Below, piece by piece: positions 22,468 to 34,409 of a stretch of DNA of 64,000 nucleotides (position 1 is its first letter; every line of letters begins with the position of its first letter). The stretch is from positions 706,493-770,492 of the forward strand of contig JXTC01000010.1 in NCBI GenBank assembly GCA_002914845.1. Reading direction: 5' to 3'. The notes beneath the pieces were generated by a model, which had not been told where the DNA came from, made no database searches, and worked only from the letters and a program-made list of their open reading frames with translations. The position numbers were made by a program, and so were the translations under genes. The DNA is from Trema orientale. Its lineage: Eukaryota; Streptophyta; Magnoliopsida; Rosales; Cannabaceae.

Positions 22468-24947
22468 CTTACACCTAGTAAAAATTTCAAAAGAAAAATT
22501 CCATAAATTTGCTTGGTAATAAGCCAAGTTTAGGAAAAATATATATCTTTCAATGTTTCTCTTAAGAATAAGCTTTTTAGAGCAAAATACCCCTAATGTG
22601 TTGGAAAAAAAAAAAAAGAAAACTAATCCCATCAAAAATCATCCAAGTTATTTAGAGCCTTTTGGTCTTTTCTAGACCATAGAACATGTTCTAAACAGAA
22701 ACAAAAGATATATATACATATATATATAGAGTGAAAATTAGGCTTAGTACGATATTTTTAGAAATTTTTTTTTGAAAAATACAGTGGATTGTGCTTTTTT
22801 AGATATGGTATGTTTTTATTAGAAAAATATTATTTAAAAAAATACTTATAAAAATATCATTTTTTAAAATAATAACTAGTAATTGATAACCCGTTTCCAG
22901 AAATTGGTGATTAGTTTCCAAAAGTATTTATAACTAGTAACCCGGTAACCAGTTTCCAAAAACTGGTAACTAGTAACTATTTTAAAAATGGTATTTTCTA
23001 ATTTTTTTTTAAAAGTGATATTTTTCTAATAAAAACTGTATGGAAATTGAAAAAAAAAAAAAAAAAAAAAGCTGAACTTCGTATTTTTGTAATTCTTTTG
23101 GGTTTTTATAGGTAAAAGTGTTAGAAACTCATATATATATAAAACAAGTTTTCAATGAGTATTTTTGTTTTTGCTCTATTGATGGGTATTTTTCAACGAC
23201 CTACTATAGCAGGTTAATTTTACCAATTTCTATTCTAATTCCCATTCAAAAAATGAATTAATTTACTTCGATTTTTCGAATTCATGTACATAATGAGTTT
23301 TTTAGGATTTTCTTTTACATTTGTGTGATGGAATAAAAATATTCCATTTAAATTTATAGATAATTTTAATCTTTTTTTATTTTATACTTTATTTTAATTT
23401 TAATTTTTTCAATATGAAATGAAATTTTTTGGAATATAATTTGCGATGCTTCATTCATATAAGTTTATGACGTGATTTTGTCACCTTTTAAGTTTTTTTT
23501 TTTTTCCGAAAAATAGTCACTTATAATATCATTTAATTTTTTTTTTATAGAATTTACAATTTGTATTAATATGTCTAAATTAATTTATTTTGATATGAAT
23601 TAATTATATTTTTTTATGATCGTGAATTTACTTTTTTTTTTAATATTAAAAAATAAAGTCTGTTATTTTTTATATTAAATTACGTTGCCATGAAAAAACT
23701 TAGAGGGAATTAAAATTAGTGAGTTATTATCTTAAGAAAAAATTGATGATAATTAGAATATTAGGAGTATTTTTAATTGATTAGGTTTAAAAAAAATGAA
23801 AACTAAACAATAAATGTTTACTTTTTAGCAGATGAAAAACAAGTTGCCCATCTTAAAGTATTAAACGGCCTTCCATATGTAGGTAACCGTTAAACAATTT
23901 TTGATACAAATACTTAATATACTTGATTTATTATAACCACTTGATTAGAATCGAATGATCTAAAATTCTATAGATGGGTAAATATCACAATACCCATTGA
24001 AGAATCACCCATATATATATTTATATGATGGATGAGTTTTTTAATGTGTATTTCTGTTTTTGCTCTATTGATGAGTACTTTTGGTCAACTGAAAAATGAC
24101 TTATAATATTAAGTTAATACTACTTGTTTCCATTTTGATTCTAATTCATGTAAAGAAATTCATTTTAATAATGTGAAATGGAATAAAAATATCCATTTTT
24201 AACTTATCTCATAATACAAAATTTTTCTTCTCCTTTCTTCACTTTTTTTAATTTTAATTTGAAGTCATATCAATGTGTATATATATATTTGGAGTCTAAG
24301 TAGCGTTAAATTTGTCTTTTTTTTGGGGGGGGGGGTGGGGGATGATGTGTTTTTATATGTTTAAAGTTTTTAAACGTTGAATTACCCATAATGTAAATAT
24401 CAGTCTTGTATATAATTTAATTGTCAGATTTTATTACGTTTTTAATTGATATTTTAAATTTAGGAATTCTAATTTGATTTTATTTAAATAATTAACTTAT
24501 AATATTCTTTTTGTTAGAATGTATCTTATTTTAATTTTTTTAATTTAATTGTATTTAATATAAATTAAATTTTATTTTGGGACTAATTATCTTTTGCATA
24601 ATTAAAATTAATGAGGCATGCAATAAGAATTATAAATTTGAGACTTCGTTTGAAAAAATAGAAAATCTAACTCACACTACGTTAGTGTGTATTGTGTAGC
24701 ATGTTGTTTCCTTAATTTTTAATTAAATTAGATTTACACGAATTAAATTTTGTTTATAATTTTATTATCAAACTTAGCAGGTAACAAGTAGGACAATAAA
24801 TAATCTTCTATATTTAGATAACTATTAAATACATTGAATTTTTTAGTACAATTATCCAATTCGTTATAGCCATTCGATTGCAATCAAACAACTAAATCAA
24901 AGTATCCACTAATGAGTAAATATAATTACCCATTAAAGAAACACCTT
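22468..24947. other. Very AT-rich intergenic DNA
   Basis: No gene and no clean element ends were found. Short phrases recur (ACTAGTAACCCGGTAACCAG-like near 22880-22970; a TTTTTGCTCTATTGATG phrase at about 23169 and 24057), suggesting a diverged dispersed repeat. A G run (GGGGGGGGGG) lies near 24325. Confidence 0.6.
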
Positions 24948-25137
24948 GGGCACCAATCCAGTAGGTTTTTTTTTTTTACCTATGCATAGGTATTAATTTG
25001 GCCAATGAAAATTTTTTTTGCACATTTTTTTATATTAAAAAGTAAGAGAGAAAAATAGCATTAATGATGCACGTCTTTTCATGCACATTATTATAGCACA
25101 TAGGTAAAAAAAAAAATACCTACTGGATTGGCAACCT
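24948..25137. mobile_element. MITE copy 1 of the CCAATCCAGTAGGT family
   Basis: The inverted ends are GGGCACCAATCCAGTAGGT and, from the right, GGTTGCCAATCCAGTAGGT. They are followed inside by poly(T)ACCTATG and its complement. The core carries AGTAAGAGAGAAAAATAGCA and GATGCACGTCTTTTCATGCA, shared with two more copies nearby. No target duplication could be fixed. Confidence 0.7.
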
Positions 25138-25158
25138 TATATAATATATATATATATA

Positions 25159-25371
25159 GGGCACCAATCCAGTAGGTATTTTTTTTTACTTATACATATG
25201 TATTATTTTGGCCAATAAAAATTTATTATGTATATTTTTTTATTGTAAAAAGTAGGAGAGAGAAATAGTATTAATGATGCACGTCTTTTCATGTACCTCA
25301 CTATAGTCGTTGGATCACTATTAGATGATGATCCAATGACTAAAAAAAAAAAATACCTATTAAATTGAGGT
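25159..25371. mobile_element. MITE copy 2 of the CCAATCCAGTAGGT family
   Basis: The left end GGGCACCAATCCAGTAGGT is the same as copy 1. The core has GATGCACGTCTTTTCATG, then GTTGGATCAC and ATTAGATGATGATCCAATGA, a small hairpin absent from copy 1. The right end has decayed (AATACCTATTAAATTGAGG). It lies only 21 bp from copy 1, in the same orientation. Confidence 0.7.
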
Positions 25372-25796
25372 TTTATTGTAAGGATATGACGGTTCACCGG
25401 TGTACCCCAATGGTAGGTAATACCCATTATATTCGAGTTTAGAGTATGGCATGGGTAAACATTTAAATACCCAAAACGGTATAAGTGAGGATAAAGATAT
25501 AAGGATATGTATCTACCCCTATTATGTATAAGCCTTTTCTTGAGCTACACTCTTTGGGCACTTTGGCACACATGATTGAATTATATTGTTACTTAGTATT
25601 ATATTGTATCTGGTGCAATATATGACTAAAATAAAATAGATAAAACAAATTTTCTTGATATAGTTTTAATAATATTTTATTTATAGATAAGTATATAATC
25701 TTTTTTCAAAAATAGAAAAGATAAATTTAAATGATGGTTATATAAAATAATATAATTTTGAATTTATTTATGAAAAATAGGTATATAAAAAGAAAG

Positions 25797-25967
25797 GGGA
25801 TGGCTACGGTAGGAGCGTCCCTACGTAGGGTTATGCCTTAATTATCGTTGGATGGGAATCTGTGGGGAATAACGGGAATCTGTGGAGAATCTATTTATAT
25901 ACAGATTCCCATCCAACGGTGAATAGACAGGGCCCTACGTAGGGACGCCCCTACTATAAACGCGCCC
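25797..25967. mobile_element. Foldback MITE with long inverted arms, about 171 bp
   Basis: The left arm holds GTAGGAGCGTCCCTACGTAG and the right arm, reverse complemented, GTAGGGGCGTCCCTACGTAG. A second inner pair is CGTTGGATGGGAATCTGT and its complement ACAGATTCCCATCCAACG. The sequence CCCTACGTAGGG is itself palindromic in each arm. The whole element could form a near-complete hairpin, making a small-RNA precursor possible but unproven. No coding potential. Confidence 0.8.
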
Positions 25968-26682
25968 AAAAAAAAATATATTTTTTGAGGTGAAAAAAAT
26001 AAAAACTAGAATTTAGTTAATATTTATATATATAGATGTTTAATTAAAAAAAAATGAAGAATGGATTTGGACTGATTATCTCTCTGAAACCCAAATGGAT
26101 TTGGGTTCTTAGCAGGCCATTCTAGGTCAAAAAGAAATCTGAAAAAAAAACCCTTAAAAAGAGATTTATAACTGATTGTATTTGTACTTGAAAATTTTGT
26201 ATTATATAATATACAATACAAGCTTTCTAACTTGATTTTTGCAAGACCCATTTGGATAAATCCCTTCTGGATTGATAATTTCATCATAACGAATTTTCTC
26301 ATATTCCTACCATCCTAAGAAGTATGAAGAATCTTGGCATGAGTGTTGCATGCGGCTTTTTTGATAACAAACTCATTCTACAATGAAAGAATATGAGAAA
26401 GATTGTATTAGTGAGGGTGGTCAGTATGTATTTGTAGAGTGAAGTACAGCGTATGCATAGGCACAATCATGTATATGTTAATTTACGTTGTTTCTTCGTC
26501 TTCCCGAAGTTAAAGCACTACTCAATTGTAGTAAGGTGTATGTACGCTGCACATTGTAGTAGATTTTCATGGTTTTTTTTGCTTTTTCTTTGAACGTTTG
26601 TATTTTATTTTCTTCTTTAGTAATTCTTTGTATAGTGAGAGACTACTAACACATAAAATGAATATTTAAGATGAACTAGCCA
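25968..26682. other. AT-rich intergenic DNA
   Basis: Nothing recognisable apart from short open frames without conserved content. A minus-strand frame at 26024-26302 (92 codons) shows no motif and AT-driven composition. Confidence 0.55.
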
Positions 26683-26878
26683 TATATAACATAGGTATAA
26701 CTAATTAAAATTTATTATACACATATTTTTTATATTAAAAAGTACAAGAGAGAAATAATATTAATAATGCACATCTTTTCATGCACGTCATTATAGCCGT
26801 TGGATCACCATTAGATGATGATCCAAAAGATAAAAAAAATACCTACACATAGGTTAAAAAAAATAATACCTACTGGAT
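26683..26878. mobile_element. MITE copy 3 of the CCAATCCAGTAGGT family
   Basis: The core has AATAATGCACATCTTTTCATGC, then CCGTTGGATCACCATTAG and ATGATGATCC, matching copy 2. The right end reads AATACCTACTGGAT. The left end has decayed around ACATAGGTATAA. Confidence 0.65.
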
Positions 26879-28949
26879 ATCTATATTGATATGAAAAACT
26901 TCTAAATCAATGTCGTATGTGCTACGTTATAAAACGTAAAAATGCACTTAATGCCATTTGATGAATAATTATGTGTGTGTACGTATTTGTGAGACGAGAA
27001 AGAAATAAAGAGAGCACCTTATCGAAATAGAGAGATTTTTTTATTTTTTATTTTTGGACAGAGATAATGGTCTTTGTTACGGTAAATCTTTACAACAGAC
27101 CGAATTACTAGATTTTTCCTCTAACCAAACGGGTAAATATCTAGTCTAAGAGTCCATTTGGGATTGATTATTGCTGCTATTTTTAGGCGGTTAGCAAAAA
27201 AATCGAGGGTTAGGAGCATTTGGTAAATTCCTACTTTTGGCTAGCAGATTCTAAAAGTTGCTGCGTAACCACCAATTTAAGCAGAATTTGAGAAGTAGGG
27301 TAATGATTGCTTTTTAAGTCTGAATCTGCTTCCATAATACAAATTGTTTAAAATATCACCTTACAACACACATAATCTATAGTTTACCAACCCACATCAT
27401 GTTTTACCTTTTATTTCCAAAATAAAAAGAAAGGCATGAGTTATCTTTTTTTTTTTCTTGATTTGTTTTTAATTCCTACATTTTTTCATTTAAATGTTTT
27501 TAATAAATTAATTAGGGATATTTGAATCTTTTAACTTGCTAATGATATAAATTTGTAAGAATTTCAAATATCATGATATTATTTTACAAAATTCAAAAAT
27601 TAAGTTAGTTTTTACAGAAAAATTAAAAGTCAAGATTTTTATTGTCATTATCGAGACACTCATATAATCGTGATAATATCAGTGAAAATTAAAATATGCA
27701 TTCTTTTTCAAAATAAAATAAGAAGTAGCAAAATAAATCCAAAAGTCTTCATCTTATATTCCCTACATTATTGTTGATTTTAATTCTTTTTATTATGATT
27801 TATAAGTAATTATAATTTGTGAGATATTAAAGTTAAATGTTTTTGATAAAATATAGGATGCATAACATATGCGTTACAATTTAGAAATATTCTATAAAGT
27901 CAAAATCAATCATTATTTCCACTATGTATCTTTATTTAATTATCCTATATAAGATTTATTAATAAAAGTTAGTTTAAAGTGTTTTAAGTGAAATTTAACT
28001 GCAACATTGATATTATCATCGATTTTATGGTTAGTGGTCTACTCATGCCCTCATCACCTCACGTAAGGACGGAACCAATTAAGGTTTAGAGAGGAGGATG
28101 GGGATATTGTACTTTTACCCTGATTTTATTTGAAAATTTCAGTTTTGTTTATTTTCCCCTTAATTTTTTATAATTATAATTTTTGCTCTTTTTTTATATA
28201 TATGAAAAAATTAATAATGCCTAATATGACCTACTGATTTTTTTTTTTAATTTCTAAACTTTATTTATATTATTTGAAATACTAAACTTTGCTCTCACTT
28301 TGGATAATTTTTCTTTGGATTTGCTCTAAATATTACTTTTTAATTCTATATTGGTCTTTATTGACTAATAAGTGTCAAAATTAGCTAAAAAAATTTTAGT
28401 GTATACTGATCCTAAATAAATTTCCTAGCCCTGTCACTACCCTCATGATAATAAAAAGGACTCATTCACAAATGTTATCAAAAATACCACATATCTAAAA
28501 TTACTTAGACATACTATTTCTTAACAAATCCCAAAATGCCTTAAGTACATCGCCACTACGACAGCTTGTCAACTTTAGACCGTGTTCAAACATATGTATG
28601 ATTTTTGTTTATTTATTTATTTTGGTTTTCGAAGTTTTAGGGAGGGGTGGGCGAAGTTTGAAATTTTCACTAAATGACATATCTAGTTTTAGGGAGAGGT
28701 GGGCGAGTTTGAAATTTTGAAATTTTAACTAAATGAAATATCTAGTTTTATACATGACTTATAATTTGCCCAATTTTTCATTATGGAAATTACTAAGGCC
28801 CCGATATTATCTATAAAATCAAATTTCATATACTAACATCATTATAACCCACCTTCAACGCAACCAAATTCACATTTAACTCGAATTGCTTCTCGTACGT
28901 GTTATAATTATTTAGGTTAAAATGGATGGATTAATCGGGTTAGTGGGTA
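26879..28949. other. AT-rich intergenic DNA
   Basis: No gene was recognised. A direct partial repeat of about 60 bp occurs at about 28636-28690 and 28684-28745 (AGTTTTAGGGAGGGGTGGGCGA then AGTTTTAGGGAGAGGTGGGCGA, each followed by a TTTGAAATTTT word and TATCTAG). Weak element-like ends occur near 28060 and 28430. Confidence 0.55.
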
Positions 28950-29592
28950 CAATTAGTTAGGGGTGTCAATTCGTGTCGACGGGTCGGGTTCGTGTCGGGT
29001 TGAAGTCTAATATATACATAAATTATGTCAACCCGAATCCGACCCGTGACCCGTCGTGTCAGAAAACTATCAACATTAACCCGACCTGCGCCTAAAACGG
29101 GTTGACCCGAACCCGACCTGCACAACCCGCTTTGGTGAATAACATCCAACACACAACCCGATTTTGACCCGTCAACCCATTTTTGACTCTCTAACCCACT
29201 ATGACCCATATTTTTTTACTTATATTTTCTTTTTCTAAGGCTATTATTGTCTCATTTTAAAATAAATAAATTAGGGGTAATTTATAAATATAATTAATAA
29301 CTTATAATCCCAAACACTTACATTGTACAAATTAAATATATTTATAATAATAGTCATAAACAAATTAAATAAAAAATATTTTTATAATTTAATTATATAT
29401 ATTTGTTGGCGGGTCAAACGGGTCAAGTTCGTGTCAAGCGGGTTGACCCGAACCCGACCCGTTTTTTTTAAATTCGTGTCAGACTGGTCGACCCAAACCC
29501 GACCCGCACCATTTTTCTTCGACTCTAACCCACAAAAAATCGTATCGTGTTCGTGTCGTGTCGTAACCCGAATTATTACCCCTACAATTAGT
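28950..29592. mobile_element. hAT-type MITE with perfect 8-bp target duplication, 627 bp
   Basis: The element spans 28958-29584 between identical CAATTAGT copies (28950-28957 and 29585-29592). The ends are TAGGGGTGTCAATTCG and, from the right, TAGGGGTAATAATTCG. Both sides carry many GGGTTGACCCG, AACCCGACC and CGTGTCGGGT words in direct and inverted order, the dense subterminal motif arrays of plant hAT elements. It has no transposase. Its right end is about 270 bp upstream of the YAO start codon. Confidence 0.88.
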
Positions 29593-29743
29593 GTAAGAGT
29601 ACGTAAGAGTAAGACAAAGAACTCATGTGAGAGAAGTCACCAACCCAGTAGTATAGAATCGGATCGATATCCGGATCCGGATTGAAACCCATTACCCGAA
29701 TCTTCAAAGTTCAAACGCTCGCTCTCAACCGCTTAGAACCCTA

Positions 29744-29759
29744 AAACCCTAAACCCTAA
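29744..29759 (+). promoter_or_regulatory. Telo-box (double AAACCCTAA) upstream of YAO
   Basis: AAACCCTAAACCCTAA lies about 95 bp before the ATG. Telo-boxes are enriched in promoters and 5' UTR starts of plant genes for ribosomal proteins and ribosome biogenesis, which fits the rRNA-processing role of the gene downstream. Binding has not been shown here. Confidence 0.65.
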
Positions 29760-29854
29760 CTCCCTAACTCTTCTGCCAAAACACCCAGACAGAACGCCAT
29801 TTCTGAGACCAGCGAGCTCCGATTTCTCTGAGTCTGAGCGTTTTTGCTTTGAGC

Positions 29855-32800
29855 ATGAAGAACAAGCGGAGGGGCTCGGGTCCGAAGAAGGGCAAGGCTG
29901 AGGACCCATTTTTCGGCAACGAATCGAAGCGGCGGCGGCGGCGGAGGAAGTCCAGTGACGCCGATTTCGTGGAGAGCAGCGATTCCGGCGACGATTTTTT
30001 TGAGGGCGAAGCCGGGGAGGAGGATGAGGGGGAGGAGGAGGCGGCGGTGGAAGAGACGGCGGACGAGAAACGGAAGCGGTTGGCGATTGCGCATTTGGAG
30101 GAGCTGAGGAAGATCGCGAAGAGGACCGAGGAACAAGATGATGATTATGATGATGAGAGAGGGGGAGGGGAGAGTGAGAAGGAAAGTGAGGAGGGACAGA
30201 GAGACTCTCTGGTTGCGCAGATTCTGCAGCAGAAGCAGCTCGAGGAGAGCGGCCGGGTTCGGAGATCAATCGCTTCGAGGTAATCTATTGAGGAAATGTC
30301 AATGCTGGTGTATGGTATCATATGGTGGAACTGGAAAGTTGAGAGTTCTCTTTGATTGCTTTTGACCTTTCTCATGTTTGCTTTACAAAGATAAACATTA
30401 AACTGTATGCATTGGCATTAGCATGTAATATCTAACCATTATACTGTTCGATTTTCGGATTTTACTTAATCATGAGTAGTTTAGAACTATATTCTAGCGT
30501 AGTGGATATTTTTGTCTGATAATTTGTGGATAATATAGATGTTTATCGTGTAAATTTTTCCCAATTCAGGGTCCAAAAGCCCGAAGCTTCTGATCAGTTT
30601 CAAGCATTAGTGAAGCATCGACAAACTGTTACAGCTGTGGCTCTATCAGAGGATGACTTGAAGGGCTTTTCCGCTTCTAAGGATGGCACTATTCTGCATT
30701 GGGATGTAGAAAGTGGGAGGGGTGAAAAATACAGATGGCCTAGTGATGAAGTGATAAGGTCCCATGGGGCTAAAGATCCACAAGGCCGAGCTAGTAAGCA
30801 TAGTAAACTTGTGTTATCATTGGCTGTTAGCTCAGATGGACGGTACTTGGCAAGTGGAGGTTCAGACCGTCATGTTCATTTATGGGATACTCGTACAAGA
30901 GAGCATATTCAGGTAAATATTTTTGTCAGCCACTGAAAAAGTCTTGGAATATGAAAGAAATAATTTGGAAATTCTGCTGGATTTGATTAAGAAAGAACAG
31001 AGCTAACTCTGAAAAAGTCTAGGAATATGAATATAATTTGGAAATTCTACTGGATTTGGTTAAGAAAGAAGAACAGCTTAACTCCATTTCTTATAGGGGT
31101 TTGGGTGGCGTCTTTGTCCATGAAATTTTTTCTCAACTGTAGAGACTCTGTTGCTCTAACCTGCTATGTATGAGCCACTTGAGTGTCCCAAGTTATTTTA
31201 AAATCGGTTAAAAAGAGGGGTGGGGTGATGGCTATTGCCCTCTAATGGAAGGCCTACTTGCCTCCTCCTTTGGATGTGCACATTCATAGTGCTTAAATAA
31301 ATACACGTGTCTTTTTACAAAATTTGCATTTGCAACAGACATTTTAACACTTCTGTATCCGCCATAGGAATTTTTCTGTACAAAGCTTCATTTGAAAAGA
31401 TGGGAGTCATATTTTCATGCATGTAACATCACTTGCTTATGTTTTTAACAGGCATTTCCTGGTCACAGAGGACCTGTTTCATGCTTAGTATTTAGGCAAG
31501 GGACTTCCGAACTTTTTTCTGGTTCATATGATCGAACTGTTAAGATGTGGAATGCTGAGGACAGAGCCTACATGAGTTCTTTATTCGGTCATCAAAGTGA
31601 AGTATTGGCCATTGATTGCCTAAGAAAAGAGCGGGTTTTGACAGTTGGACGTGATAGGAGTATGCAGTTGTTTAAGGTAGGCTGAACTTCTTTAACGAGT
31701 TTAGATTATATTTGCTTAGCAGAAGTGGGATAGTAGTTACTTATCCACTTCCTCTTTCGTTAGCACATTTGATTTTGACGTCAGCTTTTATTATTGCCTA
31801 ATTAGGTCCCTGAGGAGTCACGTTTAGTGTTTCGTGCCCCTGCTTCCTCTCTGGAATGTTGTTGCTTTATTAATAATGATGAATTCTTATCTGGTTCGGA
31901 TGATGGAAGTGTTGAGCTGTGGAGTGTACTGCGGAAGAAGCCCGCTTTCATAGTCAAGAATGCACATGCTTTGGTGGCTGCAAACAAGAAGTTTGAACAA
32001 AGGGATCGTGAAACAATCCCTAATGGCCACCTAGGTAAGGATATTGATTACCTTTTTTATCTATTGGCTGATGTGCAAGCCTTTTGAGCTCCTTATCAAC
32101 CTTGTTATCTTTTGTACGAACTCTGTCAATGATGTAAAATATCAATTTTTAACAAAAGTTTCTTCCTTTTTCTTTTATTCCATTGCTTTTGTATGTGTAG
32201 TTTTAATATACCTTAAGAAGAAGATGGAAGAAGCAAATTTTGGATGTTCTTGCGACTTATTTACAATTTCTAGTACTGGCTTCTTGACTGCTAGTTTCTT
32301 TGGATCCTAAATGTAGAAAACGGTGACCACACCTCTGAAAGCTTTGATTCTTCATCAGTATATTCCTGGGTCAGTTCAGTCACTGTTTGTAGAAGCAGTG
32401 ACCTTGCTGCATCAGGAGCTGGTAATGGCTCTGTTCGTTTGTGGGCTGTTGGGAGTGAGACCAAAGACATTCGACCCTTATACAATCTACCATTGGTAAG
32501 TGAAAAAGAAGTTAAGAATCTTCTTTACCTATTCCGATACTTCTGATGGAAAAGGAGACTTTTTCCTTACGCACAAATATTGGGATGCAATAGGAAAGGA
32601 GCCGCACCTTTCTTTCTGACCAAGTACTGGACATTTCTATTTACTTTCCTGCTTAGATAACATTTTTGTGCAATGCAGGTTGGGTTTGTGAATTCATTGG
32701 CTTTTGCAAAATCCGGAGAGTTCCTTGTTGCTGGAGTGGGGCAGGTAATTTTTTCCCCCTGGTTAAACCCTCAATCATGATTTATGCTTTTCCTCTTTTT

Positions 32801-33236
32801 TGTGTATTCTTTTCTTGTATTTGAAACATGAAAATAGCCAGTCGAAGCATAAAGTTAGCGTGACTAAGCCTGACTTAAACTTTTTAATTTGTACCCAANG
32901 TTTGATTTATGAGCCTTCTTGGTTTGTTTCTCTTTGCACCTTTGTCCTTCTTAAGAAGGTAAAAATCTGATATCTGCGTCTTAAACAACCCATTGAAATG
33001 TTAAAAGAACTTTTGCGAATCGGTATATTCTTGGTGGGAAAATCACATAGTTGTTAGTCTTGTTTTTTTTATTCCTAAAATGTTTCTTTGCAATGTAATT
33101 TTCGTCAATATTGGAAATTCTAGTCTAGACTATTTTTTTTTTTTTTTTTTGTATTCAGGAACCTCGCTTAGGAAGGTGGGGACGTATCACTGCGGCTCAC
33201 AACGGAGTTGCAGTTCATCCCCTTAAGCTTTCTTAA
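29855..33236 (+). CDS. YAO: U3 snoRNP-associated WD40 protein (U3-55K/RRP9, plant YAO)
   Basis: Seven exons: 29855-30279, 30570-30912, 31452-31676, 31806-32034, 32317-32495, 32679-32744, 33159-33236; 514 residues, close to the length expected for plant YAO. The first 140 residues are a Lys/Arg-rich start followed by long acidic and basic charged stretches, typical of a nucleolar protein. From about residue 150 WD40 repeats follow: HRQTVTAVALSEDD..ILHWD, HSKLVLSLAVSSDGRYLASGG..VHLWD, HRGPVSCLVFR..VKMWN, HQSEVLAIDCL..MQLFK, ASSLECCCFINN..VELWS, then VRLWAV and VNSLAFAKSGEFLVAG. The C-terminal GRWGRITAAHNGVAVHPL block is diagnostic of U3-55K. RRP9 binds the box B/C region of U3 snoRNA and supports 18S rRNA processing; YAO is needed for gametophyte and embryo division in Arabidopsis. 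The ATG chosen is the first in the frame. Confidence 0.95.
30934..31087. repeat. 76-bp tandem duplication in YAO intron 2
   Basis: Units start at 30934 and 31010 (TGAAAAAGTCTTGGAATATG and TGAAAAAGTCTAGGAATATG) and end in AAGAAAGAACAG(AG)CTAACTC. The copies differ by a few substitutions and short indels. Noncoding. Confidence 0.85.
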
Positions 33237-34409
33237 GATGGCCGAACATTTTTTGTAGCTTCTCAATTTTGGTTATACAGCGAGTTGATAAGATAAAATG
33301 AGAACAATTTTTTTCCGGTTAACGTTATATATATGTCCATTATCATTTATCTTCATCTACCATGACTTATTTGAGTTCATAATGGAGTTGCTATTCATTC
33401 CTTTTATTTGGTATGGAAGAAGTTATACCAACTAAATCTAGTACTTTAGGCAGAACAGCAATGAGCAAGGGAACTAATGCGAAAGTGAAAATAATAGGCA
33501 AGCATATCCCTCCACAACTGTCCACTGTGGAGCGTCCTTGTGATAGTAACAGTGCGATTGTTGGCAAAAATAATATGGCAAATGAGTTAATTGACTATTT
33601 TAAATGGAAATGCTTCCCACTGGTCTAGCTAATTTGATCAAAACAATATACACGGCACCATAGATTTCAAAGAGTGGTTCCAATTGCGAGAAAAACCATA
33701 AATCATGTTTAACCAGTAGTGCTACTACTTATAGCTACTGAGCAATATCTAAACATGGAGTAGGAATCTTCGAGTAAAGATCCATATCCGACTATTTGAC
33801 TAACATGTATAAATCAGTGATAAAAGCCAAGAATTCAGTTCTCCCTTATCAAATAAAAGGTACAAATGATGACGGTTAGACAATGAAATTAATTCCCAGC
33901 TTATATTTTATTACCCGGAGAATGGAAACTAACAAGGTAAAGAGATACAAATAGAAAAATCAAGACATTTTCTTTGCAAGAATTACAATAATAGCCATCA
34001 AGATGTATTCAGATTACTTCTGAAATCATTTCAACACGATTCTAGGGCAGAAATAAGGAAAGGAAATTATATATTGACAGATCCTTGATGAAAAATGTAC
34101 GCAACACGTGAAAAGAAATATCAAATGGTTGATGAAACATTGAACTAGTGGCTAGAAAGTTCGCAAATCAGAACCTTCCCTTCGCTCTTTCGTTTTGTCA
34201 TCTCAATGTTGGGAGGAAGGGTAGAGCAAATTTCTCAGGTATGGGACAAAAAATCAGCCGCCTTGATTTTAAACACAGCGCCATCATTTCGCACACAAGG
34301 CCCTATAGTACAGTTGCCTAGCCAACCAAATTGTCTAAAATCCAACTTTCCCACCTGAGCAATGTTGCTCAAATTTAGCCCAGTTAAAACCGATAATTGA
34401 GAATTTACA
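33237..34409. other. Spacer between the convergent YAO and SAPS genes
   Basis: The two genes end tail-to-tail with about 1.2 kb between stop codons. The spacer should contain both 3' UTRs. An exon-like echo of the last YAO exon lies at 33378-33407 (see findings). No other gene is seen. Confidence 0.7.

Noticed and set aside
28060..28440. Possible element between GGACGGAACCAATTAAGG and CCTAGCCCTGTCACTACC
   Set aside because: The ends resemble a known type of plant element terminus, but the inverted match is too poor and no flanking duplication was found.
29733..30269. Open frame of 178 codons antisense to YAO exon 1
   Set aside because: Ser/Pro/Arg-rich low complexity opposite an acidic charged coding exon; no homology features.
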